The notes: a model not told the origin generated them from the letters alone. Positions 53,051-62,361 are shown, counted from the first letter of the stretch. The stretch is 64,000 nt of DNA from Achromobacter agilis (GCF_900496965.1 NZ_UFQB01000009.1:62001-126000); one strand, 5' to 3'. Translations and numbers: made by a program.

Positions 53051-53908
53051 CTACCCTTCGCGGAATTCCGGCGCCCAATGCAGCAGCCGGCGTTCCAGCC
53101 AGGTCACACAATAGACCAGCGCGATGCCCACGACCGACAGCAGTGTCACCGCCGCGAACATATCGGTGGCGTTCAGGGTCGCCAGCGCCGTGATCATCAG
53201 GTAGCCCATTCCCGTCGTGGAGCCGACGAATTCGGCCAGCACCACGCCGATCAGCGCGAAGCTGATGGCGTTGGGCAGCGCCGCGAAGGTCCACGCTGCG
53301 GCGGTCGGAATCCGCACCCGCCACAGGATCTGGCGGGGGGAGCCGCCCAGCGTGCGGCAGAAATCCACGAGCTCGCGCTCCACGCTGCGGCCGCCCTTGT
53401 AGGTATTGAAGAACACCAGGAAGAACACCACGAACCACGACGTTACCACCTTGGAGGCCAGCCCCAGGCCGAAGAACATGGTGATGAGCGGCACGAAGGC
53501 GATGCGCGGCATCGAGTTGAACGCCACGATGAAGGGGTTGAATACGTCGGCCAGGAAGCGGCTGCGGCTGAGCGTCATGCCCACGATGAAGCCGCTGCCC
53601 ACGCCGACCACCAGCCCGACCATCGTCGCCTGCAGGGTCAGCCACAAGTGCGGCCAGACCGAGCGGGGGCCGGGCTGCAGCCATTCCCACAAGCGCACGG
53701 CCACGCGCGAGGGCTGGCTGATGAAGAAGGGGTCGAACAGCGTGTTCTGGGCGAACCACGGGATGCGCGTCAGGATTTCCCAGGAGCCCAAAATGAAGGC
53801 GAGGATCAGCACTTGCCACAGAGTGATGCGCAGCCGGCGCGCCATGCCGGCGCGCCGGTCCAGCCGCAGCTGGTCCTGCAGGGATTCGGAAGTATCGATG
53901 GGGATCAT
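53051..53908 (-). CDS. ABC transporter permease (SsuC/TauC/ThiX-like)
   Basis: Inner-membrane permease of 285 aa in the nitrate/sulfonate/taurine group. ITLWQVLILAFILGSWEIL is the first segment, and EREL VDFCRTLGGSPRQILWRVRIPTAAAWTFAALPNA contains the EAA-like loop. It starts 3 nt after the ATPase stop. Last gene of the transport operon before the repeat and the broken SDR gene. Confidence 0.9.
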   Translation of the reverse strand: MIPIDTSESLQDQLRLDRRAGMARRLRITLWQVLILAFILGSWEILTRIPWFAQNTLFDPFFISQPSRVAVRLWEWLQPGPRSVWPHLWLTLQATMVGLVVGVGSGFIVGMTLSRSRFLADVFNPFIVAFNSMPRIAFVPLITMFFGLGLASKVVTSWFVVFFLVFFNTYKGGRSVERELVDFCRTLGGSPRQILWRVRIPTAAAWTFAALPNAISFALIGVVLAEFVGSTTGMGYLMITALATLNATDMFAAVTLLSVVGIALVYCVTWLERRLLHWAPEFREG

Positions 53909-53911
53909 GAT

Positions 53912-54682
53912 TCAGGCGGCGGCGCGGAACTGCTGTCCCAGCACGCTCCAGAGGCTCTGCACGTGGGTCACGAACTGCGGCGTTTCGCGCAGGGTGAAGA
54001 CATCGCGTGGATGGGGGATGGCGATGCGCTCGTCGAGCAGCACGCGGCTGGGCGGCCCGGACAGCACGACCACGCGGTCGGACAGCAGGATGGCCTCGTC
54101 CAGGTCGTGCGTGACCATAACGATGGTCTGGCCCAGCTTGCGCCAGATCTCGATGAGCTCGCGGTGCAGGTGCGTCTTGGTGTGCGTGTCCAGGGCGCCG
54201 AAGGGTTCGTCCAGCAGCAGGATGCGCGGTTCCACCGCCAGGCTCATCAGCAGCGCCACGCGCCGCCGCATGCCGCCCGACAGCTGGTGCGGGAAGGCGT
54301 CGGCGAAGGCGCTGAGATGGCCCAGTTCCAGCAGCTCGGCCACGCGCCGCTCGATCTTGCCGGCGGGCACGCCCTGGAACTTCAGGCCTAGCGCCACGTT
54401 CTTGCGCACGCTGAACCAGGGCAGCAGGGTGTCCTTCTGGAAGATGTAGCCCAGCGCGGGCGGCACCTGCCCGTCCACCAGGCGTCCGTCCACGCGGATG
54501 GTGCCCGTGGTCGGGCGCAGGAAGCCCGCGATCATGTTCAACAGCGTGCTCTTGCCGCAGCCCGAAGGCCCCACGATGGAGACGAACTCGCCTTCCGGGA
54601 TCGTCAGGCTGACCTCGCCTACCGCGTGGGTCGTGGCCTGGCGTGTCTGGTACGCCTTGCCGACCTTGTCCAGCGTGATCAT
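53912..54682 (-). CDS. ABC transporter ATP-binding protein (SsuB/TauB-like)
   Basis: ATPase of 256 aa in the nitrate/sulfonate/taurine group. Walker A GPSGCGKST, Q-loop in YIFQKDTLLPWFSV, signature LSGGMRRRVALLMSL (Met-Arg after GG), Walker B ILLLDEPFGALD and H-loop MVTHDLDEAI are intact. ATG overlaps the receptor stop at 54682. Confidence 0.93.
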   Translation of the reverse strand: MITLDKVGKAYQTRQATTHAVGEVSLTIPEGEFVSIVGPSGCGKSTLLNMIAGFLRPTTGTIRVDGRLVDGQVPPALGYIFQKDTLLPWFSVRKNVALGLKFQGVPAGKIERRVAELLELGHLSAFADAFPHQLSGGMRRRVALLMSLAVEPRILLLDEPFGALDTHTKTHLHRELIEIWRKLGQTIVMVTHDLDEAILLSDRVVVLSGPPSRVLLDERIAIPHPRDVFTLRETPQFVTHVQSLWSVLGQQFRAAA

Positions 54683-55740
54683 TACAGGCCCCGGGCGCGG
54701 CGCACGAAGCTCATGTTCACGCAGCGGTCGTAGGGCACCGTCTTGATCTCTTCGTTGGAGAATTGGCGGCCGTCGCCCATGATGGCCGTCATGCGGTCAT
54801 AGGCTTCCTGGGTGATGAGGTTGTCCTTCAGGAACACCGTTTCCTTGTAGACGCCCAGCGTCTTCTGGATGGCCTCGCGCGGGAAGGCGTTGAGGTAGTC
54901 GTCGTAGATGGCGTCGGTGACGGCCGCGGCGCTGTTGGCGCTGATGAAGTCCTGCGCCCGGACCAGCCCGGTGACAAAGGCCTGCACCACTTCGGGGCGC
55001 TTCTGGATGGTGTCCTGCAGGGTCAGGGCCGCGATGCCGGGCACGTCGCCGCCCATGAATTCGTTCCACGAACTTTCGGTGGTGGCGTCGAAGATCGGCA
55101 CGCCCCAGCCTTCCTGGCGCGCCTGTTCCATCATGGACATGGTCGCCATGCTGGCGGACACCGAACCCGTCTTGAGCGCGCCCAGCATGGTCGCCAGGTC
55201 GCCCAGGGGGCGGATGTCGACCTTGTCGGCCACGCCGGCCTTCTGCATCAGGTACAGGGCCATGAGCCAGGTGCTGGACTGCGGCTGGGTGGCGCCCACG
55301 CGCTTGCCGGCAAGATCCTTCAAGGACTTGATCTTGCCGCTGTCGAAGTCTTCGCGGCGCACGATGATGTTGGCGTAGGTGAGCTTGCGATCGAAGCCGA
55401 ACACCAGGGTGGCAGGCTTGCCGGCCAAGGTCAGGGCGGGCGCCGCGGTGGCGGCGGTGGCGCCGAATACGATCTGGCCCGCGGCCAGCAGCTGGTTGGT
55501 GCGCGGCCCGCTCTGCGAATTCAGGTATTCGACCTCGAGCCCGCCTTCGCCGAAATAGCCCTTCTTCAGCGCGACGTAGCCGGCGGCGAAAAATGGGTCG
55601 ATGCTGCCCTGGCCATAGGCCACGCGCCCGAGCTTGGGCTGCGCGAACGCGACGCGGCCGTTGACCAGGCTGATGCCGGCCAGCGCGCCTGCGGCGGCCA
55701 GCACGCGGCGGCGGGTGGTGAAGTCGGGGCTGTTGCTCAT
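54682..55740 (-). CDS. ABC substrate-binding protein (NMT1/THI5-like), probable Tat export
   Basis: Receptor of 352 aa. The N-terminus TTRRRVLAAAGALAGISLVNG has a twin-arginine motif followed by a weakly hydrophobic core, so Tat export is likely. The mature part LGRVAYGQGSIDPFFAAGYVALKKGYFGEGGLEVEYLNSQSG is typical of the NMT1 group that binds pyrimidine precursors, alkanesulfonates or aromatic acids. ATG at 55740. First gene of the importer operon; the ligand is not identifiable. Confidence 0.9.
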   Translation of the reverse strand: MSNSPDFTTRRRVLAAAGALAGISLVNGRVAFAQPKLGRVAYGQGSIDPFFAAGYVALKKGYFGEGGLEVEYLNSQSGPRTNQLLAAGQIVFGATAATAAPALTLAGKPATLVFGFDRKLTYANIIVRREDFDSGKIKSLKDLAGKRVGATQPQSSTWLMALYLMQKAGVADKVDIRPLGDLATMLGALKTGSVSASMATMSMMEQARQEGWGVPIFDATTESSWNEFMGGDVPGIAALTLQDTIQKRPEVVQAFVTGLVRAQDFISANSAAAVTDAIYDDYLNAFPREAIQKTLGVYKETVFLKDNLITQEAYDRMTAIMGDGRQFSNEEIKTVPYDRCVNMSFVRRARGL

Positions 55741-55810
55741 GTCATCCTCGGGATTGGTCTGGTTGCAGCTGTTTGGCGTAGACAATACCCCAGCAACTGG
55801 CGTCCAACAA

Positions 55811-55837
55811 TGGAAAACGCCCGGTTGCCCGGGCGTT
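55811..55837 (-). terminator. Rho-independent terminator of topB
   Basis: Minus-strand stem of 9 bp (55829-55837 with 55816-55824, loop of 4 nt) followed by TTTT. It lies about 80 nt after the topB stop and before the receptor gene at 55740. Confidence 0.8.
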
Positions 55838-55859
55838 GTGGAACTGCTGGCCGCTCGTG

Positions 55860-55923
55860 AGGTGTCTGACACCCGATGAGACGGCCTTACCGTTCGAGTC
55901 GGCGTCTCAGGGTGTCAGACACC
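55860..55923 (-). repeat. GTGTC-N-GACAC paired-palindrome repeat, copy C (enters topB)
   Basis: Two palindromes with opposite central bases about 50 nt apart enclose an inverted repeat TGAGACG...CGTCTCA. The upstream palindrome includes the TGA stop of topB and its last two codons (Gly-Val), so the repeat has replaced the natural end of the gene. Confidence 0.8.
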
Positions 55924-58542
55924 GGCGGCTTTCTTCGGCGCCGCCTTCTTCACCGCCTTCTTGGCGGCCGTTTTCGTGGCCGTCTTGGTTGCGGTCTTCT
56001 TCACCGCGGCCTTCTTGGCCGGCGCCTTTTTGGCGGCGGTCTTGGTCGCGGTTTTTGCCGCCGTCTTGGCCGGCGCGCGGCCCGGCTTCTCAGGACGAGG
56101 CTCGAACTCGAAGCCGATCTTGCCGTCCGTCTGGCGGACGAGGAAGGCCTTGAACTTGCGGTTGGTGCGGCTGGAGACGAAGCCGTCGAGCAGGTCGGTG
56201 CGGCCGTCGGTCAGCAGTTTTTCCATCTGCTCGCGCGAGATCTCCTGCTGCAGGATGACCTTGCCCGAACGGAAATCGCAGGTCTTCTCGGGGCCGACGG
56301 ACTTCTCGCAGACGTAGCTCATGCCGTGCTCGAACACGCGCGACTGGCACTTCGGACATTTGCCGACCGGCGTGTGGCCCGAGAAGTCCACGGCCTCGTT
56401 GTCGTCCTCGTCGTTCTGGCCGAAGTCGAATTCCAGCTTGAATTCGTCGCTGATGCGCAAAATGGCGGCGAACGGCCGGCCCATCTTGCTGATGAAACCT
56501 TGCAGCGGACCGATTTCGCGCTTGGCCAGCAGTTCTTCCACTTCCGGCAGCTCGAACGTGCGGCCGCCGGGGTGCTTGCCGATGGAGAAGTCGCAGGCGG
56601 TGCAGGCAAAACGGCGGTAGTTCTCCTTCACCACCGCGCCGCACTTGGGGCACGGCGTCTGCAGCGTGGCGTAGTCGCCGGGCACTGTGTCGCGCTCGTA
56701 TTCCTTGGCGCGCTTAACGATCACCTGCGTCATCTGGGCGATTTCGCGCATGAACGCGGCGCGGTCCAGGCCGCCTTGCTCGATCTGCTTGAGCTTGTGC
56801 TCCCATTCGCCGGTCAGTTCGGGCGAGGTGAGTTCGGTGACATCCAGGCCCGATAGCAGCGTCATCAGCTGGCGCGCCTTGGCGGTGGGCACCAGGTCAC
56901 GGCCTTCGCGGCGCAGATAGACTTCGTTGAGCAGGCCTTCGATGATGGCCGCGCGCGTGGCCGGGGTGCCCAGGCCGCGTTCGGACATGGCTTCGCGCAG
57001 TTCTTCGTCGTCCACCAGTTTGCCGGCGCCTTCCATGGCCGACAGCAGCGTGCCTTCGTTGAAGCGCGCCGGCGGCTTGGTCGACAGGCCCACGGCTTCC
57101 ACGTCCTCGGTGCGCACGGTCTCGCCGTCCGCCACGGGAACCAGGTTGGCGTCCTCGCCCTGGGCTTCCTTGCCGTAGACGGTCAGCCAGCCCGGGTTGA
57201 CCAGCACCTTGCCGTCGGTGCGGAAGCGGTGCCCCTGCACTTCGGTCATGCGGGTGGTGACGCGGTACTCGGCGGCGGGGAAGAACACCGCCAGGAAACG
57301 CTTGAGCACCAGGTCGTACAGCTTGCCCTCGGCCTCGCTGAGGTCGTGCGGGATCTGCAGCGTGGGGATGATGGCAAAGTGATCCGACACCTTTTTGTTG
57401 TCGAAGATGCGGCGGTTCGGCTTCACCCATTGCCGGCTGACCACCGTCTCCGCGTGGCGGGACAGGCCGCCCACCGCGTTGGAGCCGCCCGTGGCCAGCG
57501 CCCGCATGGTTTCCTGCACCGTGGCGATGTAGTCCTCGGGGAGGTAGCGTGAATCGGTACGCGGGTAGGTCAGCGCCTTGTGGCGTTCGTACAGGGTTTG
57601 GGCCAGCGCCAGCGTGGTCTTGGCCGAAAAACCGAAGCGGCCGTTGGCCTCGCGCTGCAGGGACGTCAGGTCGTACAGGGCCGGCGACATCTGGGTCGAC
57701 GGCTTGGATTCCTCGGTGACGTTGCCGGGCTGGTCGCGGCAGGCGGCCACCACGCTCTGCGCGGCGGCCTGCGACCACAGGCGCGATTCGCGCTTTTCGG
57801 GGTCGCGCTCGTCTTTCTTGAAGTCGGGGTCGATCCAGCGGCCTTCATACAGGCCGGCGGCGGCCACGAACTGCGCGCGCACTTCCCAGTAGTCGCGCGG
57901 CACGAAGCGGCGGATGCGCTCTTCGCGCTCGGCCACGATGGCCAGCGTGGGGGTTTGCACCCGGCCGACCGGCGTCTTGAAGAAGCCGCCGTCCTTGCTG
58001 TTGAAGGCGGTCATGGCGCGCGTGCCGTTGATGCCCACCAGCCAGTCGGCTTCGGCGCGCGAACGGGCGGCCGCTTCCAGCGGCTTGAGCTGGACGTCGT
58101 CGCGCAGGTTGGCGAAGGCTTCGCGGATGGCGGCCTGGGTCATCGATTGCAGCCACAGGCGCTGGATCGGCTTTTTCACGCCCGCATACTGAATGATGTA
58201 GCGGAAGATCAGTTCGCCCTCGCGTCCCGCGTCACAGGCGTTGATGATGGCGTCCACGTCCTTGCGCTTGGCGAGGCGGACCAGCAGCTTCAGGCGTTCC
58301 GCGGATTTTTTGTCGGTGGGGCCCAGTTCGAATTCAGGCGGAATCACGGGCAGGTGCGTGAAGCTCCATTTCCCCTTGACCGGATCGTTGGGCGCGACCA
58401 AGCTGAGCAAATGACCAATGCTCGATGCAAGGACGTAACGTTCGCTTTCAAAATAGTCGCCCTCGCGCGCGAAGCCTCCCAAGGCGCGTGATATATCAAG
58501 GGCCACCGAGGGCTTCTCGGCAATAATCAGCGTTTTATTCAT
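55915..58542 (-). CDS. topB: DNA topoisomerase III with lysine/alanine-rich tail
   Basis: Type IA topoisomerase of 875 aa. The TOPRIM domain begins MNKTLIIAEKPSVALDISRALGG (Glu9) and includes NACDAGREGELIFRY (Asp104); the strand-cutting Tyr326 is in LTYPRTDSRYLPED. Two zinc-ribbon-like modules (CPKCGAVVKENYRRFACTAC and CPKCQSRVFEHGMSYVC) are near the C-terminus, and the last about 55 residues are a histone H1-like run of AAK/KKA repeats. It resolves catenanes and recombination intermediates. It is the second, TopB-like, enzyme of the type; its stop lies in a repeat element. Confidence 0.92.
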   Translation of the reverse strand: MNKTLIIAEKPSVALDISRALGGFAREGDYFESERYVLASSIGHLLSLVAPNDPVKGKWSFTHLPVIPPEFELGPTDKKSAERLKLLVRLAKRKDVDAIINACDAGREGELIFRYIIQYAGVKKPIQRLWLQSMTQAAIREAFANLRDDVQLKPLEAAARSRAEADWLVGINGTRAMTAFNSKDGGFFKTPVGRVQTPTLAIVAEREERIRRFVPRDYWEVRAQFVAAAGLYEGRWIDPDFKKDERDPEKRESRLWSQAAAQSVVAACRDQPGNVTEESKPSTQMSPALYDLTSLQREANGRFGFSAKTTLALAQTLYERHKALTYPRTDSRYLPEDYIATVQETMRALATGGSNAVGGLSRHAETVVSRQWVKPNRRIFDNKKVSDHFAIIPTLQIPHDLSEAEGKLYDLVLKRFLAVFFPAAEYRVTTRMTEVQGHRFRTDGKVLVNPGWLTVYGKEAQGEDANLVPVADGETVRTEDVEAVGLSTKPPARFNEGTLLSAMEGAGKLVDDEELREAMSERGLGTPATRAAIIEGLLNEVYLRREGRDLVPTAKARQLMTLLSGLDVTELTSPELTGEWEHKLKQIEQGGLDRAAFMREIAQMTQVIVKRAKEYERDTVPGDYATLQTPCPKCGAVVKENYRRFACTACDFSIGKHPGGRTFELPEVEELLAKREIGPLQGFISKMGRPFAAILRISDEFKLEFDFGQNDEDDNEAVDFSGHTPVGKCPKCQSRVFEHGMSYVCEKSVGPEKTCDFRSGKVILQQEISREQMEKLLTDGRTDLLDGFVSSRTNRKFKAFLVRQTDGKIGFEFEPRPEKPGRAPAKTAAKTATKTAAKKAPAKKAAVKKTATKTATKTAAKKAVKKAAPKKAAGV

Positions 58543-58604
58543 GTGTATCCAGTGGCGGTAGACCCGCCTTAGTAGCGCGGATAATAAGATCGGAGATTCG
58601 CGAG

Positions 58605-61232
58605 ATGCAAGTCGGCACTGAAAGACAAGCGGGATCCGAACTGCACGCTTGGCGTCAATTCCTGGCGCGGAGCACCCTCTGGCTGGGCGTTTTGCTGCTT
58701 GGCAGCGCAGCAGTCTGCTGGGTTGCCGCCAACTGGCAGGACATGACCAAAGTACAGCGTTTCGCCGGCCTGCAAGGGCTCCTGGCGGTCTGCGTGCTGG
58801 CTGCGGCCTGGGCCGGGCTGCGCCTGCGGGGCACCCCCGGCGTGCGCCGCAGCATCCCGGGCGCCCTCCTGGCGCTGGCCGGCATCCTGCTCGGCGCCCT
58901 GCTCGCGCTATTGGGCCAAACTTACCAGACCGGGGCCGATACCTGGGAACTGTTCGCCTGGTGGGCGGTGCTGCTGCTGCCCTGGGCGCTGGCGGCAGGC
59001 AGCCAGGCCGTCTGGCTGCTCTGGGCGCTGGTGCTGAACGTGGCCACGGCCCTGTGGCTGGGCGAAAGGGCCTTCGACTGGTGGATGATCTTCGGCGGCC
59101 CCGGGGCCTCCAGCCTGATCATGGCCGCCCTGAATCTCGTGCTGCTGCTGGCCTGGGAAGTCGCCGCGCGCCGCTGGCGGGCCAGCACGCTCTTCGGGCC
59201 GCGCATCCTGGCCGCCCTGACCATCAGCGTGCTGGTGCTGTCCCTGATGTTCGGCGACTACATTCTTCTTCGCGGCCTGGGCACCGCCAACGGGGTGGCC
59301 TGGCTGGCCGTCACGCTGGGCCTGGGCTTTTATTATCAGCGGGGCCGGCGCGATTTGGTCATCCTGGCGATGCTGGCCGCGGGCGTGATCTGCGTGTCGC
59401 TGCGGGTGGTGGGCGAATGGCTGCTGCGGCTCGAGCCCGGTGTGTGGGCCGCTCTGCCGCTGGCCGCGCTGCTGATGGCGGAAGCGGTCTGGGCCGCCCG
59501 CTGGCTGCGCCGGCTGGGCGCGGAACCGCCGGCGCCCGTCGCGGCGGCAGATGCCGAACCCGCCGCCGCGTCGGCGGGTAACGCCGTCGACCCGGCCGAT
59601 GCGGGCGCGCCGGTGGCGCAGCTGGCCTCCGCCCCGGCGCAGGCCGATCCGCCCTGGTACGTGCAATGCCTGCTGGGCCTGAGCGCCTGGCTGGCCACCC
59701 TGCTGCTGCTGGTGTTCGTCGCCTTCTCCGGCGTGATCACGACGGAGGAAGGGGCGCTGGTGGCCGGCCTGGTGCTGTGCGCCGCGGGCGTGGCGGTGCT
59801 GCGCAGCGACGCGGGCCCCTTCTGGCGCCAGTGCGGCACGGCCATGGCCTTCACCGGCCAGATCCTGATCATCTACGGGCTGTCCAGCTCCACCTCGTTC
59901 ACCAACGCCTGCCTGTTCGTGCTGCTGATGGCCGCGGCGGTCTACGCCCTGGGGCCCGACGCGATCCTGCGCTTCCTGAGCGGCCTGCTGATCGCCCTGG
60001 CGGCGGCCGGCCTGATCTGGCGCGGCCTGGTGCCGGAGCTGATGCGCGAAGACCTGCTGGATGCCTGGCTGGACTTCGACCTGGCGCAGGCCACGTTCGT
60101 CTGGCTGCCCGTCGCGGTGGCGGGGGCCTGGGCCACGGCGGTCCTGTTCAGCCTCGGCCATCGCCTGGGCGGCAAGCGCGCCCACGCGCTGCAGCCGCTG
60201 GCCTGGGCCTTCCTGCTGTCGGTCCAGGGCATGGTGTGGCTGGCGGGCGGCATTTCGGCCCAGCAATTGCCGGCGATGTGGCAGCTCAATCCGCGCACGG
60301 CGGTGCTGGTGACGGCCGGCGCCCTGCTGCCGGCGGCGGCGGCCCTGGCGGTGCTGTGGCCGCGGCGCCACGTGCTCACGGCCGGCGTGACTTGGGGCGT
60401 GCCGCTGGCGCTGCTGATCCTGGCCCTGTTCTGGCTGCCCAGCCCCGGCGTGGGCTTCGCCCTGGCCTGGCTGCTGCTGGGCTTCGGGCTGAACCAGCCG
60501 CGCCTGGCGATCTTCGGCGTGCTCAGCCTGCTGGCCTACCTGGGCGTCTATTATTACCAGCTCGATGTGCCGCTGCTGCAGAAGGCGCTGTGGCTGGGCG
60601 GCGCCGCGGTGCTGCTCTTCATCCTGCGGGGCCTGGTGTGGCTGGTGCCGCGGCTGATGCGCACGCAGGCGCCCGCCGCGCACAGGCCGCTGCCGCCCGT
60701 CTCGGGCGCGCTGCGCTGGCGCACCCTGGCCATCCTGGGCGGCCTGGCGCTGGTGCTGGCGGTGGCCAACGGCGGCATCTGGCAGCGCGAAAAACTGCTG
60801 GCTTCCGGCAAGGTGGTCATCCTGGAGCTGGCGCCGGTGGATCCGCGTTCCCTGATGCAGGGCGACTACATGGCCCTGAACTTCGCCGCGAGCCGCGAGG
60901 TTACGCGGCTGCGCCTGGGGGGCACGGACCAGCGCGAGGGCGATTCCATCCTGGGCTACGAGCCCGACGGCTACGTCATGCTGGCGCGCGACGAGCGCGG
61001 CGTATCGCAGCCGCTGCGCATCCAGCCGGAGGTGCACCCGCATAGCGATGCCGAAATACCGTTGCGCTACCGCGTGCGCAATAACGGCGTGCGCATCGTG
61101 ACCAACGCGTATTTCTTCCCCGAGGGGCAGGCGGAGCGTTACCAGGTCGCGAGATACGGCGAACTGCGCGTGGCCGACAACGGCGAGGCGTTGCTGGTGC
61201 GCATGCTGGGAGAGGACCTGCAGCCGCTGTAG
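58605..61232 (+). CDS. DUF2157/DUF4401-like membrane protein with GDYXXLXY domain
   Basis: Large membrane protein of 875 aa with more than 20 hydrophobic segments. The N-terminal WRQFLARSTLWLGVLLLGSAAVCWVAANW matches DUF2157; the middle is DUF4401-like; the C-terminal about 150 residues carry the GDYMALNF motif (residues 753-760) of the GDYXXLXY family, preceded by one membrane segment. In many bacteria these domains are separate, adjacent genes, so this is a fusion. The function is unknown. It is divergent from topB. Confidence 0.82.
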   Translation: MQVGTERQAGSELHAWRQFLARSTLWLGVLLLGSAAVCWVAANWQDMTKVQRFAGLQGLLAVCVLAAAWAGLRLRGTPGVRRSIPGALLALAGILLGALLALLGQTYQTGADTWELFAWWAVLLLPWALAAGSQAVWLLWALVLNVATALWLGERAFDWWMIFGGPGASSLIMAALNLVLLLAWEVAARRWRASTLFGPRILAALTISVLVLSLMFGDYILLRGLGTANGVAWLAVTLGLGFYYQRGRRDLVILAMLAAGVICVSLRVVGEWLLRLEPGVWAALPLAALLMAEAVWAARWLRRLGAEPPAPVAAADAEPAAASAGNAVDPADAGAPVAQLASAPAQADPPWYVQCLLGLSAWLATLLLLVFVAFSGVITTEEGALVAGLVLCAAGVAVLRSDAGPFWRQCGTAMAFTGQILIIYGLSSSTSFTNACLFVLLMAAAVYALGPDAILRFLSGLLIALAAAGLIWRGLVPELMREDLLDAWLDFDLAQATFVWLPVAVAGAWATAVLFSLGHRLGGKRAHALQPLAWAFLLSVQGMVWLAGGISAQQLPAMWQLNPRTAVLVTAGALLPAAAALAVLWPRRHVLTAGVTWGVPLALLILALFWLPSPGVGFALAWLLLGFGLNQPRLAIFGVLSLLAYLGVYYYQLDVPLLQKALWLGGAAVLLFILRGLVWLVPRLMRTQAPAAHRPLPPVSGALRWRTLAILGGLALVLAVANGGIWQREKLLASGKVVILELAPVDPRSLMQGDYMALNFAASREVTRLRLGGTDQREGDSILGYEPDGYVMLARDERGVSQPLRIQPEVHPHSDAEIPLRYRVRNNGVRIVTNAYFFPEGQAERYQVARYGELRVADNGEALLVRMLGEDLQPL

Positions 61233-61279
61233 GTTCATAGAACCCCATCCGGTTCGGTCATCCATAGCGCCCGATCCGG

Positions 61280-61397
61280 AAGTGTCTGACACCCGTACGC
61301 GAGGCGCGTCAGGCTGGTGCGTGCTTTTCCCGGGTGTCAGACACCCGCGAAGCTCCCAGCAGCCCGCGGCGGCATCGCGTATGGGTGTCAGACACTT
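61280..61397. repeat. GTGTC-N-GACAC repeat, composite copy D
   Basis: Three palindromes spaced about 51 nt apart (around 61282, 61334 and 61385) form two elements in opposite orientation that share the middle palindrome. The right half ends GCATCGCGTATGGGTGTC, matching copy A. It fills the gap between the convergent GDYXXLXY and GluQ-RS genes. Confidence 0.85.
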
Positions 61398-61415
61398 CCG
61401 CCGTCGTGGAGGATC

Positions 61416-62291
61416 CTAGGGAAAGCGCCGCGCCCAGCGCGCGGTGGCTTCGCGCAGGAAGGCGTCGCGGTCGACCGCCGGGAAGGGCTCGAAGCCCAGG
61501 GCCGCCCAGGCGCTCTTCAGCGCCTCCTGCGGCGTGCCGGTATCGATGGGCGGCGCGCCGTTCTGCTTGGACAGCTTGAGCCCGCTGTCCGCATCCAGGA
61601 TCAACGGCACATGCAGGTAGCGCACGGGGGGCAGGCCCAGCAGGCGGCCCAGCACGCGCTGGCGCGCCGTGGAGCTCAGCAGGTCCGCGCCGCGCACCAC
61701 GTCCGTGACGCCTTGCGCCGCATCGTCCACCACCACGGCCAGCTGATAGGCCCACAGGCCGTCCGCGCGCCGTAGCGCCATGTCGCCCACTGCCCGGGCC
61801 ACGTCCTGTTCCTGCGGACCCAGCCAGCGGTCTTCGAAGCGTTCCACGCCTTCCGGCAGCCTCACGCGCCAGGCCCGGGCCAGGCGGCCTTCCGGCAGGC
61901 CGTTGCGGCAGGTGCCCGGGTACGGTCGTTCGCCGTCGGCGCCGGGACTGGCCTGGCCGCGCAAGGCCGAGTCGGCGATTTCCCGCCGGGTGCAGCCGCA
62001 GCCGTAGATCAGGCCCCGCGCCGCGAGCGCGTCGAAGGCGGCCTGGTAGGCATCGCCGCGGTGGGACTGCCACATGACGTCGCCGTCCCAGGACAGGCCC
62101 AGCGCCGCCAATTGCGCCATGATCCGGTCGGCCGCGCCGGGCACGGTGCGCGGCGTGTCCACGTCTTCGATGCGCAGGAGCCAGCGGCCGTCATGGGCGC
62201 GCGCGTCCAGCCAGCTCGCCAGCGCGGCTACGAGCGAGCCCGCGTGCAGCGGACCGCTGGGGCTGGGAGCGAAACGGCCTACGTAGGTCAC
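61416..62291 (-). CDS. gluQ: Glutamyl-Q tRNA(Asp) synthetase
   Basis: GluRS-like enzyme of 291 aa that glutamylates queuosine in tRNA-Asp. The class I start [29 protein letters not shown] includes the HIGH-equivalent PLHAG; the zinc cysteines are in [10 protein letters not shown] and YPGTC; the KMSKS equivalent is KLSKQNG. It lacks the anticodon-binding half, as expected for GluQ-RS. Alone on the minus strand, between Smg and topB. Confidence 0.92.
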   Translation of the reverse strand: MTYVGRFAPSPSGPLHAGSLVAALASWLDARAHDGRWLLRIEDVDTPRTVPGAADRIMAQLAALGLSWDGDVMWQSHRGDAYQAAFDALAARGLIYGCGCTRREIADSALRGQASPGADGERPYPGTCRNGLPEGRLARAWRVRLPEGVERFEDRWLGPQEQDVARAVGDMALRRADGLWAYQLAVVVDDAAQGVTDVVRGADLLSSTARQRVLGRLLGLPPVRYLHVPLILDADSGLKLSKQNGAPPIDTGTPQEALKSAWAALGFEPFPAVDRDAFLREATARWARRFP

Positions 62292-62300
62292 AGGGCAATG

Positions 62301-62320
62301 CCCGCGCGTTTGCGCGCGGG
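62301..62320. repeat. Intergenic hairpin upstream of gluQ
   Basis: An 8-bp perfect GC stem with a TTTG loop is found in the 70-nt gap between the smg stop and the gluQ start. No T-run follows on either strand, so its role is uncertain. Confidence 0.4.
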
Positions 62321-62361
62321 TGGGGCGGGAAAAAGAGATCCGTTGCGGCGGCGCGCCGCGG

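Noticed and set aside
58908..61292. A long minus-strand open frame opposite the GDYXXLXY gene
   Set aside because: Gln/His/Arg-rich shadow product with no domain; the plus-strand frame has membrane segments and a known motif.
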